DNA of 64,000 nucleotides from Azoarcus sp. CIB. GTDB taxonomy: Bacteria; Pseudomonadota; Gammaproteobacteria; Burkholderiales; Rhodocyclaceae. Location of the stretch: NCBI RefSeq assembly GCF_001190925.1, contig NZ_CP011072.1:5193031-5257030 (forward strand). The letters run 5' to 3'. The translations under genes and the position numbers were made by a program. The notes under the pieces were generated by a model. It saw nothing but the letters and a program-made list of their open reading frames with translations. It was not told the origin of the DNA and did not search any database. Each line of letters begins with the position of its first letter. Position 1 is the first letter of the stretch. Positions 63,609-64,000 of the stretch are shown here, piece by piece.

Positions 63609-63743
63609 TCAGACAGCGAGGCGATGACGGCCCTTGGCGCGACGAGCGCGGATGACGGCGCGACCGCCGCGGGTCTTCATGCGGACCAGGAAACCATGGG
63701 TGCGCTTGCGACGGACGACGGACGGCTGATAGGTGCGTTTCAT
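63609..63743 (-). CDS. rpmH: 50S ribosomal protein L34
   Basis: 44 residues, full length: [20 protein letters not shown], then [20 protein letters not shown] and RLAV. It is very basic, as usual. It is the first gene of the rpmH-rnpA-yidD-yidC-mnmE run and has its own promoter just upstream. Confidence 0.98.
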   Translation of the reverse strand: MKRTYQPSVVRRKRTHGFLVRMKTRGGRAVIRARRAKGRHRLAV

Positions 63744-63775
63744 TTCGGTTGGCCAGTGAAAGGGTCAAACCGCGG

Positions 63776-63804
63776 ATTTAATTGGATAATACCCTGTTTG
63801 TCAA
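63776..63804 (-). promoter_or_regulatory. Sigma-70 promoter of rpmH
   Basis: On the minus strand TTGACA (63799-63804) is followed by a 17-base spacer and TTAAAT (63776-63781). The -35 box is perfect and the spacing ideal. It lies 33 bases upstream of the rpmH ATG. Confidence 0.7.
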
Positions 63805-63824
63805 GCACAATTTTTGGCACGGGC

Positions 63825-63833
63825 TGTGGATAA
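63825..63833 (-). promoter_or_regulatory. DnaA box between rpmH and dnaA
   Basis: TGTGGATAA is the exact inverse of the consensus TTATCCACA. It lies in the 174-base gap between rpmH and the probable dnaA start, which fits either dnaA autoregulation or part of oriC. Only one clear box is visible in the window. Confidence 0.7.
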
Positions 63834-63917
63834 CTCTTCCGCCGGGGGGTAGAATCCGTCGTTTCCCCTCCCGACCGCCCCTGTGCGCCGCCCATTCAGG
63901 CCCGTCGCGCTGCGCGG

Positions 63918-64000
63918 ATGGCCGGGATGTCCCCGAAACGAGTTCGCGCCGCCGTTGCGCTTCACCGCTCCGACAGCCGAGCCGAGGTGTTTTGGAAATC
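63918..64000 (+). CDS. dnaA: Probable first codons of dnaA (partial)
   Basis: A frame open to the right edge starts at ATG 63918 and includes GTG 63987 followed by codons for FWKS. Position next to rpmH, divergent orientation and a DnaA box upstream fit dnaA, whose proteins often start with a short hydrophobic F/W-containing stretch. Only a few codons are visible, so the identity rests mainly on gene order. GTG 63987 is perhaps the real start. Confidence 0.4.
   Translation, partial: MAGMSPKRVRAAVALHRSDSRAEVFWK

Overview
The window looks like high-GC chromosomal DNA of a betaproteobacterium of the Rhodocyclales/Zoogloeaceae type (Azoarcus, Aromatoleum, Thauera group). This is inferred from the rsmB-DUF4390-ntrY/ntrX-like-trkA-trkH block, a hoxV-hypABFCDE-hoxX block like that of Ralstonia-type H2 oxidisers, the tctABC/tctDE transporter, and the gene content overall. 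The right end is the rpmH side of the chromosomal origin: mnmE, yidC, yidD, rnpA and rpmH run leftwards, a DnaA box follows, and the first codons of what is probably dnaA run off the edge. Two parS sites lie about 7-8 kb from that point. I found no rRNA, tRNA or CRISPR array.

Layout. 1-3.5 kb: the end of an extracellular contractile injection system (eCIS) type locus, with a DUF4157 protein. 3.7-11 kb: an accessory zone with a HigBA toxin-antitoxin pair, an IS30 element, a small integron-like cassette array (attC sites without an integrase) interrupted by an IS1111/IS110-type element, and REP/RAYT debris. 11-13 kb: an atypical SDR protein, a broken hydrolase and a MOSC protein. 13.2-21 kb: a type VI secretion module, vgrG-tle3-tli3-(tle3 tail)-tli3'-tli4. 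21.1-22.4 kb: an ISAs1-family element with a 10-bp target duplication. 22.5-31 kb: hydrogenase maturation genes, all on the minus strand, without structural hydrogenase genes beside them. 31.2-35.6 kb: priA, hemE, uspA. 35.6-42 kb: a tripartite tricarboxylate transporter with two binding proteins and its two-component system. 42-46.7 kb: an iron-type solute-binding protein, a porin, an alternative oxidase, a tiny membrane peptide and a YihY-family protein. 46.7-56.7 kb: trkH, trkA, an NtrXY-like pair, DUF4390, rsmB, speE and a TSUP permease. 57-60 kb: the wreck of a type I restriction system around one intact AlbA_2/Schlafen-like gene. 60-64 kb: the origin-proximal housekeeping block.

How the genes work together. 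The T6SS module pairs a VgrG tip with a Tle3-like lipase and its lipoprotein immunity. The duplicated immunity gene and effector tail record a past rearrangement, and a Tli4-like gene protects against an effector not encoded here. The Hyp/Hox proteins build and insert the NiFe(CN)2CO centre of a hydrogenase encoded elsewhere. The operon carries several palindromic repeats, one of them translated in frame inside hoxX. TctDE probably senses tricarboxylates and controls TctCBA. TrkAH imports potassium. The rsmB-trkH run looks like one transcription unit.

The most unusual material is: (i) the cassette fragments with an IS1111-type element inside an attC, with a possible guide (bridge/seek) RNA region; (ii) the palindromic element expressed inside HoxX; (iii) the partly duplicated tle3-tli3 module; (iv) the intact AlbA_2 gene surviving among hsdM, hsdS and hsdR fragments; (v) the two parS sites bracketing one gene. 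Many very long ORFs opposite real genes are GC-driven shadows and are left out.
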